From an uncultured Planctomycetota bacterium (lineage in GTDB: Bacteria > Planctomycetota > Phycisphaerae > UBA1845 > UTPLA1): DNA of 64,000 nucleotides. The stretch covers positions 106,946 to 170,945 of the forward strand of contig CAADGE010000042.1 in assembly GCA_900696465.1 (NCBI GenBank). Reading direction: 5' to 3'. Positions 63,832 through 64,000 of this stretch are shown piece after piece (within the stretch, counting starts at the first letter, position 1; every line of letters begins with the position of its first letter). Below the pieces are notes generated by a model. That model worked only from the letters and a program-made list of their open reading frames with translations, did no database searches and was not told the DNA's origin. The translations under genes and the position numbers were made by a program.

Positions 63832-64000
63832 CATGCAGGCCCGATGTATTCGTCCGGCCAATCTTTCAATTACCGTAAGCGTCCGGTGAAGCACGTTGGT
63901 GCAGGTCGTGCCGACGGCATGGCGTTTGCTAGCGATGGGGTTTCTTGAGCCGGGCGGAGATTCAGTTGGCGGCAACAGTCGTCAGGCGTGCGGCTTGCCA
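63832..64000. other. Right end of window
   Basis: No supported gene. A short open frame on the plus strand (ATG 63844) gives MYSSGQSFNYRKRPVKH and ends at 63948; it has no binding site. Its preceding bases CAGGCCC(G)ATGTATTC resemble the start of the 36772 gene (CAGGCCCAATGTATTC). It may be the remnant or leader of a gene beyond the edge. Confidence 0.3.

Noticed and set aside
63844..63948. Short frame MYSSGQSFNYRKRPVKH...
   Set aside because: No binding site and only a 34-residue product; similarity to the 36772 start is limited to about 16 bases.
1..64000. CRISPR arrays, rRNA, ordinary tRNA genes, integron attC sites
   Set aside because: No regularly spaced repeats or conserved RNA segments were seen apart from the tmRNA; a tRNAscan or CRISPR search was not possible here.

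Overview
The window is GC-rich DNA that reads as a chromosomal segment of a planctomycete, probably of the Phycisphaerae type. That placement is an inference from gene content. The supporting content is two ECF sigma factor / transmembrane Ser-Thr kinase-TPR pairs, several secreted proteins with dockerin-like Asn/Asp-rich ends (GDxNxDGxxDxxD), a prepilin-type protein with the GFTLIE motif, tail-fibre-like and DUF4198-type exported proteins, and a GC-skewed codon use that opens long false frames on the opposite strand. No rRNA or ordinary tRNA gene is visible, but a complete tmRNA gene lies at 2249-2597.

Region by region. 1-8000: an exported protein, a LOG-family protein, a DUF486 membrane protein, tmRNA, a putative lipoprotein with its own promoter and terminator, and the first sigma/kinase pair. 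8100-21700: pepD, a CBS protein, mfd, a secreted subtilisin-like protease, trpB-trpA (11-nt overlap), an ACT-domain protein, and two lipoprotein hydrolases (aminopeptidase-like and amidase-like). 21700-28300: a gene-free stretch rich in hairpins, a zinc-ribbon membrane protein, a prepilin-like protein, then thrS-infC and a small basic protein; infC appears to start at AUU. 28300-37300: a site-2-type protease, a DrrAB-like ABC exporter, a TMTC-like membrane glycosyltransferase with TPRs, a UDP-sugar dehydrogenase, a class D beta-lactamase and an MgtC-like protein. 37400-49500: a DUF4198 protein, priA, a NatA/NatB-like pair whose permease is fused to a CPBP protease, yajC-tgt, a DksA/TraR-like protein with a degenerate zinc finger, lspA with a large loop insertion, and a transglutaminase-like membrane protein. 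49500-56200: three secreted proteins on the minus strand and the second sigma/kinase pair.

56206 to the end is accessory DNA. An IS3-family element (56206-57496) directly follows the kinase gene. After it the base composition becomes visibly less GC-rich, and a near-perfect sigma-54 (-24/-12) promoter stands before a lone hcp (type VI secretion tube protein) gene. The genes that follow are tightly packed: a 74-codon ORF, an SsuBCA/NMT1-type ABC importer (ATPase, permease, binding protein), a SAM methyltransferase, a membrane protein and a small ORF. An IS5-family element (58636-59523, TAA duplication) has landed within the last codons of the 74-codon ORF. Removing it on paper restores a GTGA stop/start overlap with the ATPase gene. 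This hcp-ABC-methyltransferase cassette is the best candidate for an undescribed system; its joint function is inference only.
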